DNA of 64,000 nucleotides, taken from assembly GCA_963713355.1 (NCBI GenBank), contig CAVQLK010000006.1, positions 1,426,001 to 1,490,000 of the forward strand, written 5' to 3'. The DNA comes from FEN-1219 sp963713355. GTDB lineage: Bacteria; Pseudomonadota; Gammaproteobacteria; Steroidobacterales; Rariloculaceae. The position numbers were made by a program, and so were the translations under genes. The notes below the pieces were generated by a model that saw nothing but the letters and a program-made list of their open reading frames with translations, made no database searches and had not been told where the DNA came from. Below are positions 15,909-25,952 of this stretch, one piece after another. Every line of letters begins with the position of its first letter. Position 1 is the stretch's first letter.

Positions 15909-17861
15909 TTAACGGGCTAACAGCGCATCGAGCCGGTGCGGGTCCACGGGTTTTGTCAGGTGATCGTCGAAGCCCGCCTCGCGAGCGCGACGCTTGTCGT
16001 CTTCCTGTCCCCAGCCCGTCAGCGCGATGAGCCGTACGTTCTTACCGCCGTCGGTCAGGCGCAATTGTTTCGCCACCTCGTACCCGTCGAGATCGGGCAT
16101 GCCGATGTCGAGCAACGCGAACTCGGGCTGGAACTCCTTCGCGAGCGTCAGCGCAGCCTGGCCGCCGTGAGCAGTACGGACTTCGTGCCCGGCGAGGCGC
16201 AGCAGCATCGCCAGCGTGTTCGCGGCGTCCTGATTGTCGTCGGCCACGAGAATCCTGCGGCATATCGTCGTGCCGACCGCTTCGACAGGGGCGCGCTTGG
16301 CGGGTCTCGCGTCGGAGACTCGGCAGGGCACCGTGACGACGAATTCGCTGCCGCGACCGGGTCCCTCGCTGAACACCTCGATGGTGCCGTCGTGCAGGTC
16401 GACGAGCCCTTTGACGAGCGCGAGCCCGATGCCGAGCCCGCCTTCGGCGCGGGAATGCGAGTGCTGAACCTGCGAGAACATATTGAAGATGTCGGCGAGC
16501 GCTGCCGGCGACAGCCCAATGCCGTTGTCCTTCACGGCAATACGCAGCATGCCGCTCTCGATGCGCGCCGTGACTGAGATGCGGCCGGGCGAGTCCGTGT
16601 ACTTGGCGGCATTGGTCAGCAGATTCGACAATACCTGCGCCAGCCGAACGGGGTCTGCATCGAAGCTTGGGAGATCTGGCGGCAACTCGACCGTCAGCCC
16701 GTGCTTCCTAGCAGCGAGTAACGGGCGCGCGGCTTCGACAGCCGTGTCGACGATCGTGCCGAGGTCGCAGGGCTGCAATCGCAGCTGTAGCTTGCCGCGT
16801 GTGATGCGCGCGACGTCGAGCAGATCATCCAACAAACGCGCCATGTGCTCGACTTGGCGGTGAATCACCTGATGCGACCAGGACAGCTGCTCTTCCGACA
16901 GGTTCGGTCGCGTTAGCATCTCGGCTGCGGTGCGTATGGGCGCCAGAGGATTGCGAAGCTCGTGCGCCAGCGTGGCGAGGAACTCATCCTTGCGCTGGTC
17001 TGCCTTCCGCAACGCGTCCTCGCTGTCGCGCAAGCGCGCTTCGGCAAGCCGCCGTTCCGTAATGTCGAGCTCGGCGCCGACGGTGCGCGTGGGGCGGCGT
17101 TCGGCGCCTTCGCCGACGAACAACGTTTTCGCCCGGCCGACGATCCAGCGCACTTCGCCGTTGCTGCGTCTGATGCGGTATTCGGTGCTGAACGAGCCGT
17201 CGCCGGCTGGATCGTGTGCTGCGCGAACCGCTGCGTACAGCCGCTCGCGATCGTCGGGATGGATCTGCGCGTCGAGCGCGAGGATGTGCGGCTCGATCTG
17301 TGGCGGTGCATCGTGGATCCGGCGGAATTGATCGGACCAGTACAACCGGTCCTCGATGTGATCGTGATCGAAAACGCCGATGCCGACGATACGCGTGGCG
17401 AGATCGAGCTGCGTCTCTCGCCGGACGAGCTGCTCCTCGGCTTGTTTGCGCGCCGTCGTCTCGAGACACACGCCGACGAGGTGCGTGGCAAGCCCGGCCG
17501 CGTCATACAGAAACCGGCCGCGTGACTCGAGCCACACGGTGTCGCCGGTATCCGCGCGAAGGATTCGATATTCGGATCGATACAGGTCTCGTTCGCGCTT
17601 GGCCCGCTCCAGCTCGATGAAAACGCGGTGACGATCTGCGGGATGCAAGCGCGAAGACCACATGTCGAGCGTGGCACGGCCCGCCGAATCGACGGAATAT
17701 CCGAATAGCCGAAAGTGATTCGGGGACCAGATCGATTCGCGACGCTCGAAATTGGTCTCCCACGTCGCAAGGCCAGCTTCTTCGAGCGCGAATCTTAGGC
17801 GGGCGCCGCCGTCGTTTGTCTGCGGCGTTGTAGGTTGGAAGCCCGGAGTGTCGTTCTCCAT
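15909..17861 (-). CDS. Hybrid PAS-PAS sensor histidine kinase with receiver domain
   Basis: 650 residues without transmembrane segments, hence probably cytoplasmic. Two PAS domains (about 20-140 and 150-275; second ends VGAELDITERR). HisKA with His300 in LAHELRNPLAPIR. HATPase_c with an N box (LSNLLTNAAKYTD), DNGIGLSP and GGLGIGLALVKG. C-terminal receiver from about 535 with phosphoacceptor Asp585 (LLDIGMPDLDGY) and KP near 638. No response regulator or output gene is adjacent, so it is an orphan. Its closeness to katE/ferritin is suggestive only. Confidence 0.92.
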   Translation of the reverse strand: MENDTPGFQPTTPQTNDGGARLRFALEEAGLATWETNFERRESIWSPNHFRLFGYSVDSAGRATLDMWSSRLHPADRHRVFIELERAKRERDLYRSEYRILRADTGDTVWLESRGRFLYDAAGLATHLVGVCLETTARKQAEEQLVRRETQLDLATRIVGIGVFDHDHIEDRLYWSDQFRRIHDAPPQIEPHILALDAQIHPDDRERLYAAVRAAHDPAGDGSFSTEYRIRRSNGEVRWIVGRAKTLFVGEGAERRPTRTVGAELDITERRLAEARLRDSEDALRKADQRKDEFLATLAHELRNPLAPIRTAAEMLTRPNLSEEQLSWSHQVIHRQVEHMARLLDDLLDVARITRGKLQLRLQPCDLGTIVDTAVEAARPLLAARKHGLTVELPPDLPSFDADPVRLAQVLSNLLTNAAKYTDSPGRISVTARIESGMLRIAVKDNGIGLSPAALADIFNMFSQVQHSHSRAEGGLGIGLALVKGLVDLHDGTIEVFSEGPGRGSEFVVTVPCRVSDARPAKRAPVEAVGTTICRRILVADDNQDAANTLAMLLRLAGHEVRTAHGGQAALTLAKEFQPEFALLDIGMPDLDGYEVAKQLRLTDGGKNVRLIALTGWGQEDDKRRAREAGFDDHLTKPVDPHRLDALLAR

Positions 17862-17935
17862 CGTGCTGGTTGCAATCGAGCGACTGAGCTACGTTACGCC
17901 TACCTGCAGTGAACCTGCACTAAGCACTAAGCAGT

Positions 17936-19438
17936 ATGCGGAAGCTCGAATCGACGACGCGATCGGCGCTGCTCCTCATCGGAGCTTCGGTTGGCGTCGC
18001 GGGCGCGGGAGCCCAGATCGACGACTCCACTCGCGGTGCGCCGCGCGAGGCCAATCATTTCATCGCGACGCCGCAGGATTGGGATCACCCGATGACGCCT
18101 TGGGGCGAGCCCGACATCCAGGGCACGCTCGACATGATGCAGGCTTCACGCGTCCCGCTCGAGCGCTGCGCCGACCGCTATTCGGGCCGAAGACTGCCGA
18201 CGTTCTTGTTCGGCGACGCAGCCGCAGCCGGAGGCGCGACGCGGGCTCGCCCTTGCGAGCTGACGAAGGCATGGCTCACGCAGCAGGAGTACGACGCGCG
18301 CATGGCGGAGTGGCGTCAGCAGACGGACACGAGCCGACAAGCGCTCGCGGACGGCGATCTAGGCCGCGCGATTCGGACGGGGGCGGTCGATCCCAACATT
18401 CCGCAGCGGCAGACGGCTCTCATCGTCGATCCTCCGACCGGCTTGCTGCCCGCGCTGACGCCGGAGGGGAAACGCCGAGCGTTGACGATGCGCAGCGGAT
18501 GGACGTTGCCCGGCGAGAATCACACGTACGACGGGCCGCAAGACTTCGACAGCTGGGACCGCTGCATCACGCGCGGCATGCCGTCGTCGATGATGCCGTA
18601 CCGCTACAACGGCGGCTTCCGGATCATGCAGGCTCCGGGTTACGTCGTGTTTCAGCTCGAGATGATCCACGAGGCTCGCGTGATTCCAACCGACGGCCGC
18701 GAGCCGCTCGCCGCCGATATCGAGCAGTACCTCGGCGAGTCGCGCGGCCGATGGGAAGGAACCACGCTCGTCGTAGAGACGACGAACTACGCGGAAGGCC
18801 CGCCACTGATCAATCTGGCAGTGGTGGGCTCACCACCCGCCAATCGCTTTCCGTATAGCACCGAGCTTACGACCACGGAGCGAATCGTCCGGTTGAACGA
18901 CGATTGGTGGCTCTATGAGATCACGACCGAGGATCCGATCGTGCTGTCGCGGCCGTTCACGGTGCGCTACCCGATGCGCAACGAGGCGGCGTACTTCATG
19001 CCGGAGTACGCGTGCCACGAGAACAACACGATCGTCCCGAACTACGTCCGGGCCAATCGCCACGAACGCGCTCAGCCGACGCCGCAATCCGAGGACGCCA
19101 TCGCAGTGCCGCGTGAGCTCGCCGACGCGCTCGAGGGCCGATGGGTCGGTCGACCGCGCATTGCCACGCTCGACCTGGACATCGAGCTCGAATTCGTCGC
19201 GAGCGCCGATCATTCCGTTGTCGGCGAGCTGGTCGGGACCACGCTCGGCTCGATCGGGCGGCCGCTGCGCAGCCTTCGCGTCGAGGAGCGCGTGCTGCGC
19301 TTCGAGCTACCGAACTGGCAGCCTTGGGCCTTTGCGGGGGAGCTTACCGAAGAGGACACGATCGTCGGCGTGTTGAGCAGCGAGCAGGGCGGTGTGCCGG
19401 TCACGTTCCGACGCTCGAACGATGCGCGAACGGACTAA
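17936..19438 (+). CDS. Secreted LSGIW-superfamily protein, long form
   Basis: 500 residues. Signal peptide ending AGAGAQ (about 28). The body (30-375) has marks of the same uncharacterised secreted family as the gene at 1157, in its longer version: PDIQGTLDMMQASRVPLERC, DRCITRGMPSSMMPYRYNGG, YVVFQLEMIHEARVIPTDGR, YLGESRGRWEGTTLVVETTNY and YACHENNTIVPNYVRA. About 100 further residues (from LEGRWVGRPRI) form a beta-rich C-terminal domain that looks like a lipid- or ligand-binding add-on. No DUF6152 partner is beside it. Two direct CACTAAG copies lie just before the ATG. Divergent from the kinase gene. Function unknown. Confidence 0.75.
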   Translation: MRKLESTTRSALLLIGASVGVAGAGAQIDDSTRGAPREANHFIATPQDWDHPMTPWGEPDIQGTLDMMQASRVPLERCADRYSGRRLPTFLFGDAAAAGGATRARPCELTKAWLTQQEYDARMAEWRQQTDTSRQALADGDLGRAIRTGAVDPNIPQRQTALIVDPPTGLLPALTPEGKRRALTMRSGWTLPGENHTYDGPQDFDSWDRCITRGMPSSMMPYRYNGGFRIMQAPGYVVFQLEMIHEARVIPTDGREPLAADIEQYLGESRGRWEGTTLVVETTNYAEGPPLINLAVVGSPPANRFPYSTELTTTERIVRLNDDWWLYEITTEDPIVLSRPFTVRYPMRNEAAYFMPEYACHENNTIVPNYVRANRHERAQPTPQSEDAIAVPRELADALEGRWVGRPRIATLDLDIELEFVASADHSVVGELVGTTLGSIGRPLRSLRVEERVLRFELPNWQPWAFAGELTEEDTIVGVLSSEQGGVPVTFRRSNDARTD

Positions 19439-19504
19439 AACCAAGGCCCTATAGCGGGCCGCGGCTACTCGCGGCACTCTATACGGAAGTCACGAGGACA
19501 GCCC

Positions 19505-20110
19505 ATGCCTTGCACTTTCAGAAACTGCTTGCTGGCGTCCGCGTTGGCTCTCGCGCTGACGGCCTGCAAGACCACAATCATCGTCGATCCGTACTTTCGC
19601 CCTGCGGACGCTCAAGTCGAGCGGGCGTACATCAGCCCGACGGCGGAGTTTCGCAACTACAAGAGGCTCATGGCACGGCCGCTCGAGGTCTACTACCCGG
19701 ACAACGTGCCTGCGCCGAGCCAAGCGGAGCTCGACCGTCTGCGCGGAATTTTCCGCGAAGCCTTCTTGGAGGCTGTGGGCGACGATTATGAGGTCGTGAG
19801 CACAGCGGGACCCGATGTCATGCTCGTTTCCGGTCAGATCGTGGATCTCAAGGTTCTCGGAGCGAATGGGACGTACGTTGCGAGCGGGCGGTTGAGCGAC
19901 GTCGTCGCGAAAGGACAGCTGACGCTGCTGCTCGAGTTCCGCGACTCGGTCAGCGAACGCGTCCTTGCGCGCGCGGGTGAGGCGTCGCAGGGCGATGCCA
20001 CATCTCGAACCGACGAGGCAGCGAGCTGGGCTCAAGTCGAAGCCGCGGCCGCTCGCTGGGCGCAGCTGTTCAAGAACTTCCTCGACCGGAACCTCGGCCA
20101 GCCGGGCTGA
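19505..20110 (+). CDS. DUF3313-type outer-envelope lipoprotein
   Basis: 201 residues. Type II signal peptide with lipobox LTAC (Cys at about 21). The rest fits DUF3313: YFRPADAQVERAYISPTAEF near the N-terminus, LRGIFREAFLEAVGDDYEVV, and an amphipathic C-terminal helix. Lipidated and anchored in the envelope; biochemical role unknown. 66 bases behind the LSGIW gene, so perhaps cotranscribed. Confidence 0.7.
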   Translation: MPCTFRNCLLASALALALTACKTTIIVDPYFRPADAQVERAYISPTAEFRNYKRLMARPLEVYYPDNVPAPSQAELDRLRGIFREAFLEAVGDDYEVVSTAGPDVMLVSGQIVDLKVLGANGTYVASGRLSDVVAKGQLTLLLEFRDSVSERVLARAGEASQGDATSRTDEAASWAQVEAAAARWAQLFKNFLDRNLGQPG

Positions 20111-20144
20111 ACACGAATAGCCGGCAGCGTGGCTTTCGCGCGAG

Positions 20145-20525
20145 CTAGCGGCCCTGCAGCCGTTGCTCCCGCTTGTGCGCTCGCCCCGCGACGCGCCGTT
20201 TTGCCCACCACTGGCGCAGCTGCACCCAGCGATCGAGCAACCAGAGCGTCATCCGCCCGACAGGGCGGCGCAGGAATGGCACGTCCTGCGCGACCAGCAG
20301 CAACCCGATCGGCAGAAACTCCAGGCCGACGATGGGCAGAAACCACAGGAACCCCGCGACGATGAACAGGATGCCGAGCGGCAGCCGCACGATGCGCGCC
20401 TGCGGTTTGCGCAGCCAGCAGATGATGCGCGTCAGGAAATCCGGTGCTTCGCGCTCGAGCTTGTCGAAAGCGTCTTCGAGCTCGTCGCCCGCGCGTTGAT
20501 GCGCGCTGTTTCGCGTGTCCGCCAT
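20145..20525 (-). CDS. Small membrane protein, PGPGW/TMEM-like
   Basis: 126 residues from ATG 20525, preferred over an upstream Met that adds only ten basic residues. A helix with LEREAPDFLTRIICWLRKPQ leads into a conserved double-hydrophobic core, RLPLGILFIVAGFLWFLPIV followed by GLLLVAQDVPFLRRPVGR. This core is typical of a small gammaproteobacterial membrane family sometimes misnamed 'tryptophan synthase subunit beta-like'. The C-terminus is strongly basic. Function unknown. Convergent with the DUF3313 gene. Confidence 0.65.
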   Translation of the reverse strand: MADTRNSAHQRAGDELEDAFDKLEREAPDFLTRIICWLRKPQARIVRLPLGILFIVAGFLWFLPIVGLEFLPIGLLLVAQDVPFLRRPVGRMTLWLLDRWVQLRQWWAKRRVAGRAHKREQRLQGR

Positions 20526-20753
20526 ACGCCACCGGATGCAAAATCGGTGCCGCATGCGCAGCCGCCACGCGGACTCGGCGGTGTTTGTCGCTGTCGTCCA
20601 AGCGGGCGCACGTTCTAAGCCGAACCGCCAAGTCCGCCTTTGACGCGGCCTTTTTGTTAGCTAGGCTCGCCCTGCTGAACGAGTGCTTTTTTTGCAACGG
20701 CCCGCCGCCGGCTGGCTCGTGCGGCGAGTGACGGATCGAAGAGGTAATTTCAA

Positions 20754-23700
20754 ATGACGCGAATCGACACGACGACAATCGCGGCGCTGCCGCGGACGAT
20801 GCTCGCGATCGCCATCGGTTGCGCGCTTTGCGCGGGCATCGCAACGGCGCAGGAGCCGGGCCAGCAGCCGGGAGGCCTCGAGGAAATCACCGTCACGGGA
20901 TCGCGCATCACGCGCGACGGCATGAGCTCGCCGACGCCGATCACGGCTATCACGGCGGAGGACATGCAGATGATGGCGCCGGGCCAGTTCATCGACTCGC
21001 TCGACTATTTGCCGCCGTTCTTCATGAACGATGCTCCGGACACCGCGGCGAGCAAGTCCCAATCCGCCGGCGCAGCGAACGTGAACCTGCGCGGCTTGGG
21101 CGCCAACCGCACGCTGGTCTTACTCGACGGCCGCCGCATGGTGCCGTCGAACCGGCTCGGCGCCGTCGACATCAATCTATTTCCGGAAGCGATGGTCGAG
21201 CGCGTCGAAGTCGTCACGGGCGGCGCGTCCGCCGTTTACGGCACCGACGCCGTCGCCGGCATCGTGAACTTCATTTTGAAAGACGACTTCGAAGGCTTCG
21301 ATGTCCACACGCAGATCGGTGCCACCGACCGCGACGACGGCGAGAACAAGGAGGTCTCCGTCGCGTACGGCACCAGCATCGGCGAGCGTGGCCACCTCAT
21401 GGTGTCCGGCGAGTTGTTCGACGCGCACAAGATCGAGACGCTCGAAGGCCGTGATTGGTTTCAACACTGGGGTCTGATTCAGAACCCGGGGCCGGGGCCG
21501 CGCGATCTCGTTCGACCGGACGTCGTTTCGTACACGTATACGAACGGCGGCTTGATCAACAGCACGCTGGCGGGCGTAGGTACGGGAGCAGACCGCGTTC
21601 CGACGGCCATTCACCGTTACGAATTCCTACCCGACGGCTCGGCGCAGACATTCGTTCCCGGCAATCTCATCGGTGCGAGCCCCGCGACGGGTCCTCGCGT
21701 CAGCACGCCGGGCGGCACCTATGGAACGCATCAGATCGCGAACGGCGGCAGTGGCTGGGACGCTGTCACGGACCGCGGCGGCTCGCTCGTGCCCGACACA
21801 GAGCGCGGCAGCTTATTCGCGCACTACGCCTTCGACGTCTCCGATACGACGACGCTGTACGCACAGTTGCTCGTGGGTCAAAACGAGGTCAACAGTGTCG
21901 GCACGTTGCCGCTCGGGATCGCGGGGTGGGCAGGCACGATCTACAGCGGCAACCCGTTCTTACCCGCCAACATCCAGCAGCTCATGGCGTCGAGCAACCT
22001 CCAATCGTTCCTGCTCGAGCGCTACCACACGACAGCCGACCTCGCCCACGACCGGTTCGTTACGGACAACGACACGCGGTCGTTGACGTTCGGCGCGGAC
22101 AGAGAAATCGACGGCGGAGCGTTCGAAGGCTGGACGATGGGCGGCTATGCGCAACTCGGCACCAACGATAACCGCATTACCCAGGTCGATTTCATTCGCA
22201 CGGATCGTTTGCCCCAAGCGATGGACGCCGTGCGACATCCCACGACGGGCGAGATCGTTTGCCGCGCGTCGTTCTTCGATCCCGCGCGCTACGGCGACTG
22301 CGTGCCGATCAATTTGCTTGGCGTCGGTCGTGCCTCGCAAGCCGCGATCGACTATGTGCTGACAGGCGATCAGTACATCCTCGCCGAGACGGAGCAAAAC
22401 GTTGTCGAGTTCTCGATGGAAGGGGACGTCGGTGACGGCTGGGGCGCCGGCGCAATCTCGCTCGCGTTCGGCGGCGGTTGGCGCGAAGAATCAATCGATC
22501 AGACGCTCGGGCCGGACGACATCATCGCGGGCTCTCTGCCGCCCGTGGACGCGGCCAATAGCCCCTGCGCCAGCAACGCCGTGAACTTGCTGAGTCCGCC
22601 GGCGGGCTGCACAGGCATTCGCGGTGTTCCATCTCAATTTTCGGCCACGCCGAACGAGATCTTCATCTTCACGAATGTGCAACCGATCGCGGGCTCGTAC
22701 TCCGTGTCGGAGGTGTTCGCCGAGACGCTGCTGCCGCTCGTTTCCGGTGTGACCGCCGTCGAGCAGCTCGATCTGAGCCTGGCTACCCGCTATGCGGATT
22801 ACGAGGGCTCGGGAGGAATTTGGGCGTGGAAGGTCGGCCTCGACTGGCAGATTCACGACGCCGTCCGACTGCGCGCCACATCGTCGCGCGACATTCGCGC
22901 CGCGACGCTTTCGGAGCGGTTCGACCGCCAGGGTGTCGGCAGCTCCGTCAATGACCCGGCGTTCGGCGGACTCAACTACACGATGACGCAGATCATCGGC
23001 GGCAATCCGAACTTGAATCCCGAGGAAGCCGACACACTGGCGTTCGGCGTCGTCTGGCAGCCGACCTTTCTCGAGGGCTTTTCGATGTCGGCCGACTATT
23101 ACGAGATCGACATCGCGGGCGCGCTCGCGCAAGTCGGCGTGCAGACCATCGTCGATCAGTGCTTCAACTTCAACGTGTTTTGCGACAAGGTCACGCGCGA
23201 CGGAACGACCGGCCGTGTCACGATCGTCGACAACGCGTTCGTGAACCAGGACGCGGCGCGCGTCGTCGGCACGGACTTGGAGGTCGGCTACACCCACCAG
23301 CTGAACGGAGGCGGTACGCTGTCCGCGCGGCTTCTCGCGACGTGGCTCAACGAGAACTCGACGACGTCGCGCGGCGCCGCCAAGCGCGACGTCGCCGGCG
23401 AGACCGGCGACGGCTCGCTACCCGAGTTCAAGTCGACGACATACCTTCGCTATGCCAAGGGCCCGTTCAGCTTGTTTGCGCAGGAACGTTTCATCGGCTC
23501 GGGCTCGCTCGACTTCGACGACGTCGAGGGCGTCACGATCGACGACAACTCCGTCGATTCCCGTTACTACACGGATGTCGGGTTCACGTGGGGTCCGGAG
23601 CGCGGGGACATGCGCTGGGAGCTCTTCTTCAACGTGCAGAACCTGTTCGACCGCGACCCGCCGCCGGCGGCCTCGTTCGCGCAGTTCAGCGGCACGCGCA

Positions 23701-23768
23701 TCACGAACGACCGGCTGTTCGACTTCTATGGGCGCCGCTACGTAATCGGCTTCGATCTCGCGTTCTAG
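20754..23768 (+). CDS. TonB-dependent outer membrane receptor
   Basis: 1004 residues. Signal peptide (about 1-33), then the TonB box/plug start EEITVTGSRITRDG, plug motifs NVNLRGLGANRTLVLLDGRR and VEVVTGGASAVYGTDAVAGI, and a 22-strand-type barrel ending in aromatic FDLAF, the usual outer membrane sorting signal. It imports an unknown substrate with TonB energy. The plug wording is typical of the large IroN/CirA-like group found in sugar- or aromatic-degrading gammaproteobacteria. GAGG is the ribosome site. A weak TTGACG/TAGGCT pair lies at 20640-20667. A single transcription unit; no SusD-like or inner membrane transporter gene is beside it. Confidence 0.93.
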   Translation: MTRIDTTTIAALPRTMLAIAIGCALCAGIATAQEPGQQPGGLEEITVTGSRITRDGMSSPTPITAITAEDMQMMAPGQFIDSLDYLPPFFMNDAPDTAASKSQSAGAANVNLRGLGANRTLVLLDGRRMVPSNRLGAVDINLFPEAMVERVEVVTGGASAVYGTDAVAGIVNFILKDDFEGFDVHTQIGATDRDDGENKEVSVAYGTSIGERGHLMVSGELFDAHKIETLEGRDWFQHWGLIQNPGPGPRDLVRPDVVSYTYTNGGLINSTLAGVGTGADRVPTAIHRYEFLPDGSAQTFVPGNLIGASPATGPRVSTPGGTYGTHQIANGGSGWDAVTDRGGSLVPDTERGSLFAHYAFDVSDTTTLYAQLLVGQNEVNSVGTLPLGIAGWAGTIYSGNPFLPANIQQLMASSNLQSFLLERYHTTADLAHDRFVTDNDTRSLTFGADREIDGGAFEGWTMGGYAQLGTNDNRITQVDFIRTDRLPQAMDAVRHPTTGEIVCRASFFDPARYGDCVPINLLGVGRASQAAIDYVLTGDQYILAETEQNVVEFSMEGDVGDGWGAGAISLAFGGGWREESIDQTLGPDDIIAGSLPPVDAANSPCASNAVNLLSPPAGCTGIRGVPSQFSATPNEIFIFTNVQPIAGSYSVSEVFAETLLPLVSGVTAVEQLDLSLATRYADYEGSGGIWAWKVGLDWQIHDAVRLRATSSRDIRAATLSERFDRQGVGSSVNDPAFGGLNYTMTQIIGGNPNLNPEEADTLAFGVVWQPTFLEGFSMSADYYEIDIAGALAQVGVQTIVDQCFNFNVFCDKVTRDGTTGRVTIVDNAFVNQDAARVVGTDLEVGYTHQLNGGGTLSARLLATWLNENSTTSRGAAKRDVAGETGDGSLPEFKSTTYLRYAKGPFSLFAQERFIGSGSLDFDDVEGVTIDDNSVDSRYYTDVGFTWGPERGDMRWELFFNVQNLFDRDPPPAASFAQFSGTRITNDRLFDFYGRRYVIGFDLAF

Positions 23769-23801
23769 AAGAGCGCGGTGCTCCACTACGAGTGAGCGCC
23801 G

Positions 23802-24830
23802 CTAGGGCTCGAACAGGCGCCACTCGGGCATGTAAGCGAGCCCGAGCTGAACGATGCGGCCGACGAGCGCCGTGTAGCTCATGCCGGCGGCCTTGGCGGA
23901 ATCGGCGAGGTCCTCGCCTTTGCTCAAATTGGGATTCGGGTTGGCCTCGAGCAAGACAATGCGGCCGTCGCCGCGAAGCCTGAAATCCATGCGCGCGAAG
24001 CCGCTCATATAGAGCGCGCGGAAAGTCCGCTTCGCGAGGCGGCGAAATTCCTCGCGCTGGTCGGCGCTCAATTCGCGGGCCTTTCCCGTCTCGATGCGGT
24101 GCTTCGCTCGATAGCGACGGTCCCACTTCACCTTTTGCGTCGCGATGCGCGCGCTCGGCAGCGTGCCGAAGTCGAGCTCCCACGGCGGCAGTGTCGCGAG
24201 CCTCGAGTTGCCGAGTACGCCGACGTAGATCTCGCGGCCGTCGACGTATTCCTCGACGAGCGCGTCGCTTTCGACTTGCTCGTGGATGAACTGCACACGC
24301 TCGCGGAGGCTCCTCGCGTCCTCGACGAGCGAGGCTTGCGAGATACCGAGCGATGCGTCCTCCGTTGCCGATTTCACGAATAGCGGAAAGTCGAGGCGCG
24401 CCGGCGCGCGAAAACGGCGGCCGAACGGAAAGAGCATGCAAGCCGGCGTTGCGACGCCGTGTGTCGCGAGCACACGTTTCGTCAGCGCCTTGTCGCGCGC
24501 CAGCATCATCCCGCGCGGATTACAGCCCGTGTACCGCTGGCGCAGGAGCTCGAGGTAGGCCACGACGTAGTGATCGTGGGAGATGATGCCCTGGAACTCG
24601 TCGAGCAGATTGAACACGATGTGCGGGCGCCAGTCGTCGATCGCCATGCGCAACGGCGTGAGATCGCCGCCGACGCCGAGGACGCGAACCTCATGGCCGA
24701 GGCGGCGCAGTGCATGCAGGACGTCGTGCTCGCTGCGGAATTCGTCGATCGCGGACTCGCTCATGCCGCCGATGCTCGCCGGCGGCACCAGCGTCTCGTG
24801 CACCATCAACAAGACCCGCTGCTTCCTCAT
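23802..24830 (-). CDS. ATP-grasp protein, D-alanine--D-alanine ligase-like
   Basis: 342 residues, cytoplasmic. N-terminal preATP-grasp domain (VLLMVHETLVPP, RPHIVFNLLDEFQG), then ATP-grasp elements: GCNPRGMMLARDKALTKRVL, PLFVKSATEDASLGI, VEEYVDGREIYVGVLGN and the metal site RIVLLEANPNPNLSKGEDLA. These match D-Ala--D-Ala ligase-like proteins. Such stand-alone members commonly make dipeptide-type amide bonds with unknown substrates and are not necessarily the cell-wall Ddl. No mur genes are nearby, which argues against the housekeeping ligase. Confidence 0.82.
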   Translation of the reverse strand: MRKQRVLLMVHETLVPPASIGGMSESAIDEFRSEHDVLHALRRLGHEVRVLGVGGDLTPLRMAIDDWRPHIVFNLLDEFQGIISHDHYVVAYLELLRQRYTGCNPRGMMLARDKALTKRVLATHGVATPACMLFPFGRRFRAPARLDFPLFVKSATEDASLGISQASLVEDARSLRERVQFIHEQVESDALVEEYVDGREIYVGVLGNSRLATLPPWELDFGTLPSARIATQKVKWDRRYRAKHRIETGKARELSADQREEFRRLAKRTFRALYMSGFARMDFRLRGDGRIVLLEANPNPNLSKGEDLADSAKAAGMSYTALVGRIVQLGLAYMPEWRLFEP

Positions 24831-24902
24831 GGGCTCGCCGAGGCGCGCCTCCGCGGCGGAATACTAGAATCTGCTTTAGCTTCGTGCAGCTTCAGTTTGA
24901 GC

Positions 24903-25940
24903 TCAGAGCTTCAGAGAGCGCCGAATGTGCTCGAAGTCCGTCGGCCGCTCGCGCGGCGGGATGAAGTCGCGCGGGAACCAGATCAATGAAAGCCGCATCA
25001 GCCGCGTCGAGGGGTCGCAGGCCGGCGGCTCGCACGGCTCGCGGCTCGGTTCGATCTGGCGGATATAGAACCCGAAGCGATTGCCGCTGCGCAGCAACGT
25101 GTTGTCCGAGAAGGGCAGCGCGTACGGCGATACGGTGAACTCCACGAATTCCGGGATCGAGCGCGGCGCCGGAGCGGCGCTCCGGCCGGAAGCCGGCGTG
25201 CTCGTTGCGAGCACGCGAACCGTATTGCTGGCCCAGCTCAAGTCGCCGAGGAAGATCGTCAGGCGGTCCTGGCAGTCCGGCGACGACACCGTGAAAGGCA
25301 CGTTCTCGGGCGCTTCGATGTCGACGCTCGTGCACATGAAATAGGCGGTCGAGTCGTCGCCTTGAAGGAGCTGGCACGCTTGCCGCGCGTCGATTGCTTC
25401 GCTCGCATCCGCCGTGAGCCAGACGTCGACGTCCGTGCGCTCGGCGCTGCACTGAGCACCTGGCGCGGCGGCGTCGGCCGGCCCGAGCACCGCGAGCTGC
25501 CGCGAGACCACGCGGCGCCCGATCGAGCGCAGGCGGTTTCGATCGCGAGTGGCTTGCCCCGGCAGCTCGTCGACGTACGTCAGCAGCGGCCCAAGCTCGA
25601 AGTGCTCGTGAAAATTCAGCGCGAGCAGCTCGGCCAGCAGCGCGAGCCGCTGCGGCTCATCGACCATGGCGCCCGTGTTGCCGACGACGGGGCTCACGAG
25701 CTCGCGGAACATCGACGTTCGCAGCGCCGATTCGGCCTGCTCGCGCTGGTTGATCGTGTCGCGGAGGTTGTTCGCCTCGTTGATGCGAGTCGTGAGATAG
25801 GTGCCTGCGAGCGCGACAATCGCGGTGACGATCGGCAGCGCGAGCTTGGCGAGGTTTTCGACCCAGAAGACGACGAGCTCTTTCCAGTGAGTGTCGACTT
25901 CTGCGCGCGTTCCCGGGCGCGAGCCTTCGGTTTCCGCCAC
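24903..25940 (-). CDS. Membrane-anchored hypothetical protein
   Basis: 345 residues from a GTG at 25940. One transmembrane segment (about 30-52, LALPIVTAIVALAGTYLTTR) is followed by a coiled-coil-like stretch (about 52-75). The large domain after it carries six to eight cysteines (CSAERTD, ACQLL, CTSVDI, CQDRL, CEPPAC). That suggests disulfides and a periplasmic domain. No family recognised. The upstream gene stops 12 bases before this start, so the two form an operon. Confidence 0.55.
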   Translation of the reverse strand: MAETEGSRPGTRAEVDTHWKELVVFWVENLAKLALPIVTAIVALAGTYLTTRINEANNLRDTINQREQAESALRTSMFRELVSPVVGNTGAMVDEPQRLALLAELLALNFHEHFELGPLLTYVDELPGQATRDRNRLRSIGRRVVSRQLAVLGPADAAAPGAQCSAERTDVDVWLTADASEAIDARQACQLLQGDDSTAYFMCTSVDIEAPENVPFTVSSPDCQDRLTIFLGDLSWASNTVRVLATSTPASGRSAAPAPRSIPEFVEFTVSPYALPFSDNTLLRSGNRFGFYIRQIEPSREPCEPPACDPSTRLMRLSLIWFPRDFIPPRERPTDFEHIRRSLKL

Positions 25941-25952
25941 GGCGCCGAGCCC

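Noticed and set aside
20032..20844. 270-codon minus-strand frame
   Set aside because: Spans an intergenic region and two real genes in other frames; the membrane protein at 20145 explains the conserved signal.
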